Shown: positions 28,461 through 36,953 of the stretch, piece by piece
Numbering within the stretch: position 1 is the first letter of the stretch
Layout: each line of letters opens with the position of its first letter
NCBI GenBank assembly: GCA_031276485.1
Contig: JAISMY010000009.1
Location: 1 to 36,953 of the forward strand
Direction of reading: 5' to 3'
Length of the DNA: 36,953 nt
DNA from: Desulfovibrio sp.
GTDB lineage: Bacteria; Desulfobacterota; Desulfovibrionia; Desulfovibrionales; Desulfovibrionaceae
The notes under the pieces: generated by a model
Seen by the model: only the letters and a program-made list of their open reading frames with translations
Database searches by the model: none
What the model was told of the DNA's origin: nothing
Program-made: the position numbers and the translations under genes

Positions 28461-29756
28461 TTATCTTCCGTGCAGCACTTCCGCCGGTCTGAGGCGCAGC
28501 AGCATGCGGCAGGCCGGCAGGCTGCCGCCTGCCGCCACCGCCAGCACCAGCAGGGCGACAAGCGGGATGACCAGTCCTTTTGCGGACACAGCCGCGCCGA
28601 AGACGCTTTGTCCTATGACCTGCGCCAGACCGAGTCCGGCAACGTAGCCGACCGCGCCGCCGACAAGGGCGGAGGCCAGCGTCTCCGTCAGAATGAGCAG
28701 GACGATTTCCCAGTCACCCGCGCCCAGGGCTTTGAGCAGGCCGATCTCCGTGCTGCGCTCCATGACGCCGGCCGTCACAAGACCGGCGACGGCCAGCGCG
28801 GAACAGGCAAGACTGAGTACGGTGAGCAGCAGCATGAGCAGGCTGGTTTTTTGCAGGACGGCGCCCTCGGAAGCCGCTACCTGCAACACGGGCTTGGCGC
28901 GCGACTCCGTCAGGACTTCCTCGATCTGGAAGGCTATGGCGCTTGCGTAGGCCGTGCAATACCAGATTTCCCATTCATGGCGGGAAAGACTGTTCGGATT
29001 CTGCGCCGCCCGTCGGGCGAGGTCGTTTTCGGGCGTGGTCAGGGCGCTCACTTCAATACGCCGGACCCTGCCTTCCAGTCCGGACAGACGCTGCACGACG
29101 GCCAGGGGCGCGAGCAGGACCCCGTCCTCCTTGTCCCCGGAGTGGAACAGCGAACGCACCGTCAGTTCCGTCCCGCGCTTTTCACCCGTCCGGTCTTCAA
29201 CCTCGACCCGGATCCTGTCGCCGATGCGGATATTGTACCGGTCCGCCGTAAGACCGCCGACCATGACTCCGTCCGCATCGTCGTCTTTGAGCCACGGGCC
29301 TTGCACATCCCACCAGGATTTCAGGTTGATGATCCCGGCATCCACGGATTCTCCGGTGGGAATGTCCAGACGCCGGGCAAACCATGTGCCAAGCAGCGTC
29401 ACTTTGCCGATGCCTTCCGCTTCGGCCTGAACGTCGAGATACGGCGTGAAATCCACGATATTGAAGGCCCAGAAGATGGTCTTTATCCTGGGCAGCTCGG
29501 CTTCGAGCAAAAATTTGTCGGCAACGCCCTCCCCTTCCCCGATGCCGTAGAGGTCGCCGAGCAGGGCCGCGCCGCGCGGTTCGACCGTAATATTGGCCCC
29601 GTAGGTCCTGAGCGCCTGGTTCACCTTGTCGCCCACGTCCAGCATGACGTTGAGCATGGCCGTGGCCAACGAAATACCCAGGGCCACGGTGCCTGCGGTC
29701 ATCAGGAATTTGCGCTTGCGACGGGTAACGGCCCGTCCGATCATGCACAGAAACAC
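28461..29756 (-). CDS. ABC transporter permease (FtsX/MacB-like)
   Basis: MFLCMIGRAVTRRKRKFLMTAGTVALGISLATAMLNVMLDVG...MERSTEIGLLKALGAGDWEIVLLILTETL. Confidence 0.93.
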   Translation of the reverse strand: MFLCMIGRAVTRRKRKFLMTAGTVALGISLATAMLNVMLDVGDKVNQALRTYGANITVEPRGAALLGDLYGIGEGEGVADKFLLEAELPRIKTIFWAFNIVDFTPYLDVQAEAEGIGKVTLLGTWFARRLDIPTGESVDAGIINLKSWWDVQGPWLKDDDADGVMVGGLTADRYNIRIGDRIRVEVEDRTGEKRGTELTVRSLFHSGDKEDGVLLAPLAVVQRLSGLEGRVRRIEVSALTTPENDLARRAAQNPNSLSRHEWEIWYCTAYASAIAFQIEEVLTESRAKPVLQVAASEGAVLQKTSLLMLLLTVLSLACSALAVAGLVTAGVMERSTEIGLLKALGAGDWEIVLLILTETLASALVGGAVGYVAGLGLAQVIGQSVFGAAVSAKGLVIPLVALLVLAVAAGGSLPACRMLLRLRPAEVLHGR

Positions 29757-29773
29757 GGCGGACTCCTTCAGCT

Positions 29774-31026
29774 TTACATGAACCTGGGCGCCTCGGCCTC
29801 AAGATCCTCAATGTCGATGAGCAGCAGACCGCCTTCGATCCGGAAAGGCAGAGGCACGGGATTACAGCCTCCGGCAAAGCCTATGGTGGATTTGTTCATA
29901 ACCACGTCGCACAGCGTGCAGACCACCTGCCCCTTGCGCTCGTAATACCCGCCGCCGGCGCCGCAGACGTCGCAGGCGTCAAGTCCCACCCCGTAGGCGC
30001 TTTCGCTTTTTTTAATCACAATATAGCGTATTTGCACATCTTTCCGGGAAGTGTAGACATAGCGGTGCAGGGCGCCGTCGTTCACTTCGGAGAGCGGCAG
30101 GCGAATCAATCCTTCCGTTGCCTGTGTCGCCGCCGGCGGTGAAAGCTCTACTTCCCTGCTCTCGAAGTGTACGCCCGCCGTGAGCAGCAGCACACCGAGC
30201 AGCAGCGAGGCAAGGGCGGTCCCGCTCCAGCGCAGGCGCGCGATCCGGCGGCTTTTTGCCTTGCGCCTCTCGGCCTGGTTGTTTCCATCCACGGAAACAT
30301 TGCCGGAACGCGCGATAAGAAAGACGGCGGGCAGGGCGGCAACGGCCAGGCCGCAGAAAAAGAGCGGCCGGTCCTTGTCGAGCAGGAAAATGATCAGGTC
30401 CAGGGCCGCGTCGGACCGGGGCAGAAGACCGCGTCCGAGCATAATCTGCCCGGCGGTGATCAGTTGCCGGCAGACGGCAAGGGATACGGCGGCGCACAGC
30501 ACGGGGAACATGATCCGTGCCGGCGCGGCGGCGCCCGCCGCGTACAGCGCCCGGCAGACAAGCAGGCAGAGCAGCAGGCCGGCCAGGTAGCCCGCGACGA
30601 TAAAGACGAATTCACTGCTGACGACCTGCACGACGCCCACGGCAAAATGCGTGGGGAAGATAAAGATATCCGGCAGATAATAGGCTCCCCAGGAAGCGGT
30701 AAGCGCGAAGGCGACGCGCCGCAGCAGGGGCGAAGCCGCCGTTTCGGCCGGGCAGGAACGGCTGCGGAAGAGCAGGAACAACAGCAGCAGCTCGGCGGGG
30801 ATCATGACGCCGAGTACGGCGAGATCGTAGTATTCACGCACCACGAAACCGGTGCCTGTTTTGAGAGCGGCAAGCGCGCCCGCGCTCAGTATGCCGAGCG
30901 CCGCGCCGCGCACGAGCGGCCTGCGGAGTTCAAAAAGTTCACGCGCGCGGGCAAAACCCGGCAACATGCCCGCGGGCGCGGCAATCGGCAACAGCGTTGC
31001 GGCAACAAGAATCAAAAAATGCAGCA
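29774..31026 (-). CDS. DUF2318 domain-containing membrane protein
   Basis: Multiple TM helices and C-terminal CDVCGAGGGYYERKGQVVCTLCDVVMNKSTIGFAGGCNPVPL, typical of DUF2318. Start set at MLHFLILVAATLLP. Confidence 0.92.
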
Positions 31027-31069
31027 TGGAGTTACCAGTCAAGTTCTCGCTGGAGCGGTTTAACTTTGA

Positions 31070-31103
31070 TACCAATTTGCTTTCTGCTGAAAGCAACTTG
31101 GTA
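31070..31103. repeat. 34-bp palindromic MITE-like element
   Basis: TACCAATTTGCTTTCTGCTGAAAGCAACTTGGTA; two mismatches to 6419-6452. Confidence 0.75.
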
Positions 31104-31123
31104 TGAAAGTATATGTACCCGAT

Positions 31124-31177
31124 GAGGGGGTCCGGGGGGAATCATTCCCCCCGGCGGGGACCGGGGCGGCGCCCCGG
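31124..31177. repeat. GC-rich double-hairpin repeat, second copy
   Basis: GAGGGGGTCCGGGGGGAATCATTCCCCCCGGCGGGGACCGGGGCGGCGCCCCGG. Same layout and 6-nt spacer as 17134-17179. Confidence 0.75.
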
Positions 31178-31333
31178 CCGCCGGAGGCATATAAAATCAA
31201 TACTAAACCGCTCCAAACTACGCCCGCTTCGCAGCTTAAACAAAACAGCCCGGGCGGCCGGTTTGCGCCGACCGCCCGCCAGTGTACAGAAATGGAATGT
31301 CGTTTTCAATACGTAGGCGCTGTTTTTTTCAGC

Positions 31334-31912
31334 CTACCATTTCCGGGGAACCCACTTGAAGTCCCAGCTTACCTGCAGGGGTTCTTTCCAGAAGCGGCCG
31401 GTCACGCCCGTTTCCTTGTCCACATGCAGCAGATAGCCCTGCTTTTCGGGGTTGTCGATGATGAAGGTGACTTTATAGTCGCCGGCGCCGTCGAGCTTGA
31501 CGTTGTTGCCGTAGTGCGGGCCGTCGCTTGCGCTCATGGGCATAAAGCTGCCTTCGATGACTTTGCCGCCTTTTTTCTCGATGCGGTATTTAACGGTCAG
31601 GTTGGGCACGAAATCACCGGCGCCGTAGCCGAGGTTGTTGCCCTCGGCCGCGCTGATGTCGGCTTCCAGGTGCATGTCGGCCTGGGAGGCAGGCAAACCG
31701 CCGAGCGCTGCGGGTTGCATATCGACGGGCTGGAAATAGACGCCCGCCACCTGAAGCGGGCCGACTTTCTGTTCATCGCCGAGGGGGAACTCCTCAAAGC
31801 CTTTCTCCGTTCCCGGAGCCGGGGCGGCGGCAAGAGCCGCCCCGGCAACGCCCATAAACAGCAGGGTCAATGCCGGGATGCAGACAAGTTTGCGAAACGC
31901 TGCTTTTGTCAT
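31334..31912 (-). CDS. Periplasmic iron-binding protein, Tp34/P19 family
   Basis: Signal peptide; FEEFPLGDEQKVGPLQVAGVYFQPVDMQPA..DMHLEADISAAEGNNLGYGAGDFVPNLTVKYRIEKKGGKVIEGSFMPMSASDGPHYGNNVKLDGAGDYKVTFII. Confidence 0.93.
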   Translation of the reverse strand: MTKAAFRKLVCIPALTLLFMGVAGAALAAAPAPGTEKGFEEFPLGDEQKVGPLQVAGVYFQPVDMQPAALGGLPASQADMHLEADISAAEGNNLGYGAGDFVPNLTVKYRIEKKGGKVIEGSFMPMSASDGPHYGNNVKLDGAGDYKVTFIIDNPEKQGYLLHVDKETGVTGRFWKEPLQVSWDFKWVPRKW

Positions 31913-31938
31913 CAGTTCTGTCCTCCGATGTTTTCGGC

Positions 31939-33138
31939 CTAAGCCGGGTTGCGCCGCCGGACGGCGGCTGTTTTACGGGTATGGTAAAGGAACGTCGCCG
32001 CCGCGAGGGCGAGGAGCGCCGCCTGTGGGGCCAGGGTTTCCAGCGTGGGATACACGCCGAGCAGATCAACGGAACCGATGAAGGATACGGGGGTCACGGA
32101 AACCGCATCGGCTTCCTGCAGTTCCTTCACGCCGCCTCCGGCAAACACGACGGCCATGATGTACATGAGAACGCCGGTGCCGATGAAGAAGGGACGCAGG
32201 GGAATGCGCAGGCTGCCGAAACGGATGAGGACGAACAGCGCGACGAGGCACACGCTGCTCACGCCGAAGCCGTACCAGACCATGTCGATATGGTCCCCGG
32301 CGTCCGTCAGCAAGGCCTGATAAAAGAGTATGGTTTCCGCCCCCTCACGGAATACCGCGAGAAAGGCGGCCGCGCCCAGGGCGAACACGCTGCCCCTGCC
32401 GACCGCCGCGGCTACCTTGCCTTCGATATAGGAACGCCAGGCCGCGCTTTCCGCCTTGGAAATCATCCAGTTGCTGACTAAGAACAGGACGGCTGCGGCC
32501 AGCAGCATGGTGACGCCTTCGAGAATTTCCTGATCGGCGCCGCTGACGGCGAAGAAGCGTTGCAGAGCGAGGGCCAGCAGGGCGCTGACCGGCACGGCGA
32601 TTGCCCCGCCCGCGTAGACTACCCTGGTCAGGGCGGCGTTGCCGGAGCGGATCAGGTAGGCGGCGATGGCCGCGACCACCAGGATGGCCTCAAACCCTTC
32701 GCGCAGCAGGATAAGCAGGGACGCCGCGAAAACGGGCCAGCCGCCGTCCTGCCTGCCGTCCAGGGAGTCTCCGTCCTCGCGCAGCATCCTGTTCAATCCG
32801 TCAAGGCTTGTGCGGACCTCTTTGTTGGGAGCGCCGTCGGTCATCAGGCGCTTGACCTCGGCAAAGCGGTATTCGACGACGGCGGCGCGTTTGCCGGACA
32901 CATAGGCCATGACGGCGCGCTCCACTCCGAGTTTTTCATAGTATTCAAAGTAGGCCCTGTTGACCAGCGCCTTGGCTTTTTCGGCATCCTTGGTGGTGAA
33001 GTACACCTCGTAGGCGTCGTTCAGAATCACGCTCATCTCGTCCGTGATTGCCCGCCACGAGGCGTATTGGGCGGCGGACGCCGCTGCGGCGGGGCAGAAC
33101 GGAAGCAGCAGACAGGCAAAAATGACGAATTTTTTCAT
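31939..33138 (-). CDS. FTR1 family iron permease
   Basis: Two FTR1 motifs LLREGFEAILVV and FREGAETILFYQ, about 7 TM, N-terminal periplasmic domain. Start at MKKFVIFACLL. Confidence 0.95.
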   Translation of the reverse strand: MKKFVIFACLLLPFCPAAAASAAQYASWRAITDEMSVILNDAYEVYFTTKDAEKAKALVNRAYFEYYEKLGVERAVMAYVSGKRAAVVEYRFAEVKRLMTDGAPNKEVRTSLDGLNRMLREDGDSLDGRQDGGWPVFAASLLILLREGFEAILVVAAIAAYLIRSGNAALTRVVYAGGAIAVPVSALLALALQRFFAVSGADQEILEGVTMLLAAAVLFLVSNWMISKAESAAWRSYIEGKVAAAVGRGSVFALGAAAFLAVFREGAETILFYQALLTDAGDHIDMVWYGFGVSSVCLVALFVLIRFGSLRIPLRPFFIGTGVLMYIMAVVFAGGGVKELQEADAVSVTPVSFIGSVDLLGVYPTLETLAPQAALLALAAATFLYHTRKTAAVRRRNPA

Positions 33139-33239
33139 ACCACCCCCTCCTGCGGGCAAGTGGGTGAAAGCACGGTGCAGATAATGAACGTCAAATTCAT
33201 CAACGCAGAATGCCGAACAGAATTCGTTCTGTCAACTTT

Positions 33240-33372
33240 TTTCAGCAAAGATTTCTTTATGGCCCGAAACCTCTCTCTTCAGGGAGATTGCCGCTTGACG
33301 CCCGGCGAAGCCGGGCATACCTTTCCCGTAACCTCTCCCTTCAGGAAGGTGAACAGTCCACCCGGCTCCGTA
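33240..33372 (-). repeat. REP-like dispersed repeat, long copy
   Basis: Minus: GGAGCCGGGTGGACTGTTCACCTTCCTGAAGGGAGAGGTTACGGGAAAGGTATGCCCGGCTTCGCCGGGCGTCAAGCGGCAATCTCCCTGAAGAGAGAGGTTTCGGGCCATAAAGAAATCTTTGCTGA, parallel to 16999-17127. Confidence 0.8.
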
Positions 33373-33396
33373 TCCGCCGGATGTCGGGATGACGAT

Positions 33397-34398
33397 ATGA
33401 TACTTCAATCTGTCCCCGCTTCATGTCGGGAAGATTTTCCAATATGGACGAAGGCTGCCGTCAGCACAAATCAGGTGGATCCTTTTTGCTGTTCTCCGTT
33501 ATGGCAGCTTTCCTTTCATGAGGCGTTCAGCCCCAATCGCAGATTATTTATTGAAGAATCTACCGACAGCGCGTTGATCTTTGCGGAAAAGGTTTTTGAT
33601 CGCGGTGAAATATTTCTGACGCCGATTGAGCCGTACTGGTTTTTCGGCTGTCCGCTGTTGGGCAGCCGTTCTGTCGCAATGCTGTCGGCCGCGATGGAAT
33701 GGATGCGGAAAGAGTATGCTCCGTTGTTTCCTAAAATCGTGATCAGCGGCATACGCCCCGAAGGACAACTTTTTCGCCGCTTACTGCTTACATTCGGCGA
33801 GCATTTTAATTTCCGCCTTCATTCGGCAGGCGTTCAATGCGCCGCATCTCTAGACGGAGGAATGGAAGGTTTTTTGTCCAGACGATCCGCGAATCATCGG
33901 CAAAAACTCAAAAAGGAATTCCGAAGGGCCTACAGAGAAGGCATATATTTTGAACGTTATGTCCCAAGTTCCGCGTCTGAAGTAGAAGCAATATATTCAC
34001 GCATGATTACTGTTGAGCTCTCAAGCTGGAAAGGTATCGGCCATTGCGGAATGGCTGAACCGCCGTCAAGGCAGTTTTATGATTGTATGCTGCGGCGGCT
34101 TTCCGTTTCCAAGCAGGGCAGAATTATTTTTGCCGGACACGAAGACAGGGACATAGGCTTCATCTTTGGAGGCAAAGTCGGTAATGTCTACCGGGGTCAA
34201 CAGTTCAGTTATGCTGATGACTGGAAAGCATTTTCCATCGGCAACCTGATGCAGATGGAGCAAATCAGATGGCTCTGTGAAGAAGGAGTTCAAAGATATG
34301 ATATGGGGCCGCTTGTCGGTCCGCGTATGGGATATAAAACTCATTGGACAGAAAAAATGATGCCGATTCAGACATGGATTCTTGAACAGAAATATTAA
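33397..34398 (+). CDS. FemAB/GNAT-like acetyltransferase (Acetyltransf_6 type)
   Basis: RSANHRQKLKKEFRRAYREGIYFERYVPSSASEVEAIYSRMITVELSSWKG..FYDCMLRRLSVSKQGRIIFAGHEDRDIGFIFGGKVGNVYRGQQFSYADDWKAFSIGNLMQMEQIRWLCEEGVQRYDMG. Visibly lower GC than neighbours. Confidence 0.78.
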   Translation: MILQSVPASCREDFPIWTKAAVSTNQVDPFCCSPLWQLSFHEAFSPNRRLFIEESTDSALIFAEKVFDRGEIFLTPIEPYWFFGCPLLGSRSVAMLSAAMEWMRKEYAPLFPKIVISGIRPEGQLFRRLLLTFGEHFNFRLHSAGVQCAASLDGGMEGFLSRRSANHRQKLKKEFRRAYREGIYFERYVPSSASEVEAIYSRMITVELSSWKGIGHCGMAEPPSRQFYDCMLRRLSVSKQGRIIFAGHEDRDIGFIFGGKVGNVYRGQQFSYADDWKAFSIGNLMQMEQIRWLCEEGVQRYDMGPLVGPRMGYKTHWTEKMMPIQTWILEQKY

Positions 34399-34473
34399 CG
34401 CCCTATGCTGCCGATTCAGTATCAGGAAAACAGTGTCGGCCTGAACGCGCGCCCGCAATACAAGGAGGCGCCG

Positions 34474-35622
34474 ATGCGCATTATAGTCGCCCCGGATTCG
34501 TACAAGGGCAGCATCTCGGCCCTCGGTGTGGCGGAAGCCGTAACAGAGGGCATTTTACGGGTTTTCAGCCGGGCGGAGGTTGTTGCGCTCCCCGTTGCCG
34601 ACGGCGGCGAAGGAACTGTGGAAGCTTTGGTCGCCGCCACGAAGGGAGAGTTCCGTACCGATACGGTCAGCGGGCCTCTGGGAGACCCGGTGGATGCCGT
34701 TTGGGGTATTTTGGGCGACGGCAAAACAGCGATTATCGAAACGGCTGCGGCTTCCGGCCTGACGCTGCTTGCGCCCGAGCGCCGCGACCCCCTGCGCGCC
34801 TCGACCTACGGTACAGGCATGTTGGTGCGCAAGGTGCTGGACGCCGGCCTGCCCCGCCTGATCATGGGCATAGGCGGCAGCGCCACCAACGACGGCGGCG
34901 CCGGGTTCATCTCGGCCCTGGGCGCGCGGTTCCTTGACGCGGCCGGCGACCCGTTGCCCCCCGGCGGCGCCGCGCTGGCGCACCTGCATACCGTTGATCT
35001 TTTCGGCCTTGACCCCCGTCTTGCCGAGCTGGAAATCCTCGTGGCCTGCGATGTTGACAACCCGCTCTGCGGCCCGCGCGGCGCTTCCGCCGTATTCGGA
35101 CCTCAAAAAGGCGCCGCGCCTGCCGCAGCAGCAGAACTGGACGCCGCCTTGCGCAATTACGGCAATATCGCCGCGGCCGCCGTCAACCGGCAGATAACGG
35201 AAACCCCCGGTGCAGGCGCGGCAGGCGGTCTGGGAGCCGGTCTGCTGTTCTTCACGTCCGCCCGCCTCAGGCCGGGCGTGGAAATCGTGCTGGAAACGCT
35301 GGATTTCGCCTCCGTCGTGTCAACTGCATCCCTGGTGATAACCGGCGAAGGGCGCAGCGATTTCCAGACGGCTTTCGGCAAGGCGCCGGTCGGCGTTGCC
35401 AGGGTCGCCGCCCGCTACGGGGTACCTGTGATCTGTTTGTCCGGAGGATTGGGCGAGGGCTATCGCGATGTTTACGCTCACGGCATCAGCGCCGTGTACG
35501 CGTGCCCGCCCCGCCCCATGACGCTGCAGGAATGTACGGACGCCGGCGGGGAGCAGATATCCGATGCGGCCGAGCGGCTTTGCCGGGTGATACAGGCCGC
35601 TCTGGCCATGCCGGGCCTGTAA
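34474..35622 (+). CDS. Glycerate kinase (GarK/GlxK family)
   Basis: MRIIVAPDSYKGSISALGVAEAVTEGI..., GIGGSATNDGGAGFISALGARFLD, GAGAAGGLGAGLLFF. RBS CAAGGAGG upstream. Confidence 0.95.
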   Translation: MRIIVAPDSYKGSISALGVAEAVTEGILRVFSRAEVVALPVADGGEGTVEALVAATKGEFRTDTVSGPLGDPVDAVWGILGDGKTAIIETAAASGLTLLAPERRDPLRASTYGTGMLVRKVLDAGLPRLIMGIGGSATNDGGAGFISALGARFLDAAGDPLPPGGAALAHLHTVDLFGLDPRLAELEILVACDVDNPLCGPRGASAVFGPQKGAAPAAAAELDAALRNYGNIAAAAVNRQITETPGAGAAGGLGAGLLFFTSARLRPGVEIVLETLDFASVVSTASLVITGEGRSDFQTAFGKAPVGVARVAARYGVPVICLSGGLGEGYRDVYAHGISAVYACPPRPMTLQECTDAGGEQISDAAERLCRVIQAALAMPGL

Positions 35623-35772
35623 TGAAGATGCGGCCCGGAGGAAAATTTTCCCTGTGCGCCGGCTCGAAAGTAGCTGAACATAGTACGTAATCAGGGAAAA
35701 ATTTCAAATTCGACGCCGCTCACGCGGCGTAAGAATAAAAACAAAAAAACAAGGCTTAAACATTAACAGCTC

Positions 35773-35800
35773 ATGAGGGGCCGGAAGCCCGGCCCCTCAT
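35773..35800. terminator. Perfect 12-bp-stem hairpin between convergent genes
   Basis: ATGAGGGGCCGG-AAGC-CCGGCCCCTCAT; no adjacent U-tract. Confidence 0.5.
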
Positions 35801-35827
35801 AAACAAAGACAAAAAGCACCCTCGAAA

Positions 35828-36925
35828 CTACCGCAGACACGCAACTGGAGCGTGGCTGCCGACAACGAGGCCGTAGCCGGCGTCGCCGTCGTAGAGGTCC
35901 ACAAAGAACGCGTCGAGCGCGCCGCCGGCCTCACCGGTCCACCACCACGAGGGGGCGTCGGGATCCCATCCGGCGGCATAGGCAGCGCCCTGGGCATTGG
36001 CATCACCATTCCTCTGTGAGGGAGGAGAAATTGCCCGCATTTCATCGACTGTCGGCATCTTGCCGCTGTCCTTGTCTTTGCCGCCGACATAGTCTCCGTT
36101 TTTCCAATTAGACGAATCAACTCCGTCACTGTCGTATTTCCCTGCACCGTTGCAAAGAACATACGCCTCCCTAAAAGTTAATAGCGGGGCATACTCAAGA
36201 TACTCCGCAGGCGCCGTAAACTTTGACAACGGCCCCTTGCCGAAAGACACATCCTGCGTTGCGCTATAGGTTATGCCGCTTATAGTCACTTCCGCTTTAA
36301 CCGTGAGTATGCGCTCGCCCACTATATCCGTCAGTTGCATTGTGGTTGCGCCGGAGGGATCGGTAGTGGAAGTATTGTTGGTCGCGTTGACGATGCGTTC
36401 CTGTGCAAGCTCCTCATAATTCAGGCCGGCTTCCGGCGTTGCTCTCCACGTCAGCCCTGTCTTCTTTCTCCCCCAACCGGACATCATGGCCGGGGAATTG
36501 TTTTGCGCTGAAATCACGCTCCACGTCACCGCAGCTTCGCTCACGGGACTGCCGTTCGTATCCACTACTTTGGCCGTCAGGGAGGCGGTGGAATACAGGT
36601 TGCCGCTGATGAAATCCCCGCCGTTGGAAAACGACGTTATGCTGATCAGGCCGGCTCTGTTGCCGTTCAGAGTAAATGTCCGCCCGTTCTTCCCGGACCG
36701 CACGGTCACGGACTCCACCTCACCCGCAGGCAGGGTGTTACCGTCAAGCTCCAGCAGAAACTCCCTCCGGCTGTCTGTGACGTAACTCTTGGAGAGATCC
36801 CCCGCGTAGGCGGCCCGGACTGAAATCAGATCGTCCGGCAAAGGGGCAGGCCACAGTAAAAAGTAACCGAGTACCAGCGCAGCCGGAAGGCTCCAAATTC
36901 GTAAAGAACCAAAACGATGATACAT
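35828..36925 (-). CDS. Secreted protein with Ig-like region and lectin-like (DUF1566/Lcl_C-like) C-terminus
   Basis: N-terminal signal/TM segment; LTAKVVDTNGSPVSEAAVTWSVIS (invasin/Big-like); C-terminus MPTVDEMRAISPP..WWWTGEAGGALDAFFVDLYDGDAGYGLVVGSHAPVACLR. Confidence 0.6.
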   Translation of the reverse strand: MYHRFGSLRIWSLPAALVLGYFLLWPAPLPDDLISVRAAYAGDLSKSYVTDSRREFLLELDGNTLPAGEVESVTVRSGKNGRTFTLNGNRAGLISITSFSNGGDFISGNLYSTASLTAKVVDTNGSPVSEAAVTWSVISAQNNSPAMMSGWGRKKTGLTWRATPEAGLNYEELAQERIVNATNNTSTTDPSGATTMQLTDIVGERILTVKAEVTISGITYSATQDVSFGKGPLSKFTAPAEYLEYAPLLTFREAYVLCNGAGKYDSDGVDSSNWKNGDYVGGKDKDSGKMPTVDEMRAISPPSQRNGDANAQGAAYAAGWDPDAPSWWWTGEAGGALDAFFVDLYDGDAGYGLVVGSHAPVACLR

Positions 36926-36953
36926 GATAACTCCTTTGGGATTGAAGGCCGGA

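Noticed and set aside
28470-29945. 491-aa plus-strand ORF
   Set aside because: Antisense to the ABC permease and DUF2318 gene; composition is typical of a shadow ORF.
32560-33396. N-terminal ~280 aa of the 612-aa plus-strand ORF
   Set aside because: Antisense to the FTR1 gene and then repeat-derived; the acetyltransferase plausibly starts at 33397.

Overview
The window looks like a GC-rich chromosomal segment from a Desulfovibrionaceae-like deltaproteobacterium. This is inferred from a cytochrome c3 homologue, gene content and codon usage; no search was run. The core is a housekeeping block: tRNA-Thr/Tyr/Gly/Thr-tuf-rpmG-tRNA-Trp-secE-nusG-rplKAJL, followed by gap, purA, trpS, secG, tpiA, glmS and a glycerate kinase. 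Accessory content includes a minus-strand iron-uptake operon (FTR1 permease / Tp34-P19-like / DUF2318 / two FtsX-MacB permeases / ABC ATPase) that ends in a tetraheme cytochrome c3 gene. There is also an orphan NtrC-type regulator, an orphan RND adaptor, a low-GC FemAB/GNAT-like acetyltransferase and a secreted Ig-like/lectin-like protein. Intergenic space is rich in short dispersed elements: (i) IS630-derived MITEs with TACCAAGTTGCAATCAA ends, (ii) an ~80-130 bp REP-like repeat that ends in a ready-made Shine-Dalgarno plus ATG, (iii) a GC-rich double-hairpin repeat with compensatory changes, (iv) a third ATTCTGCMAATGACATGAC repeat. The strongest possibly undescribed candidates are a C-rich multi-hairpin sRNA/leader at about 12.4-12.6 kb (minus) with tandem operator-like palindromes upstream, the RBS-carrying repeat family, and the cytochrome c3 in the iron-uptake operon.
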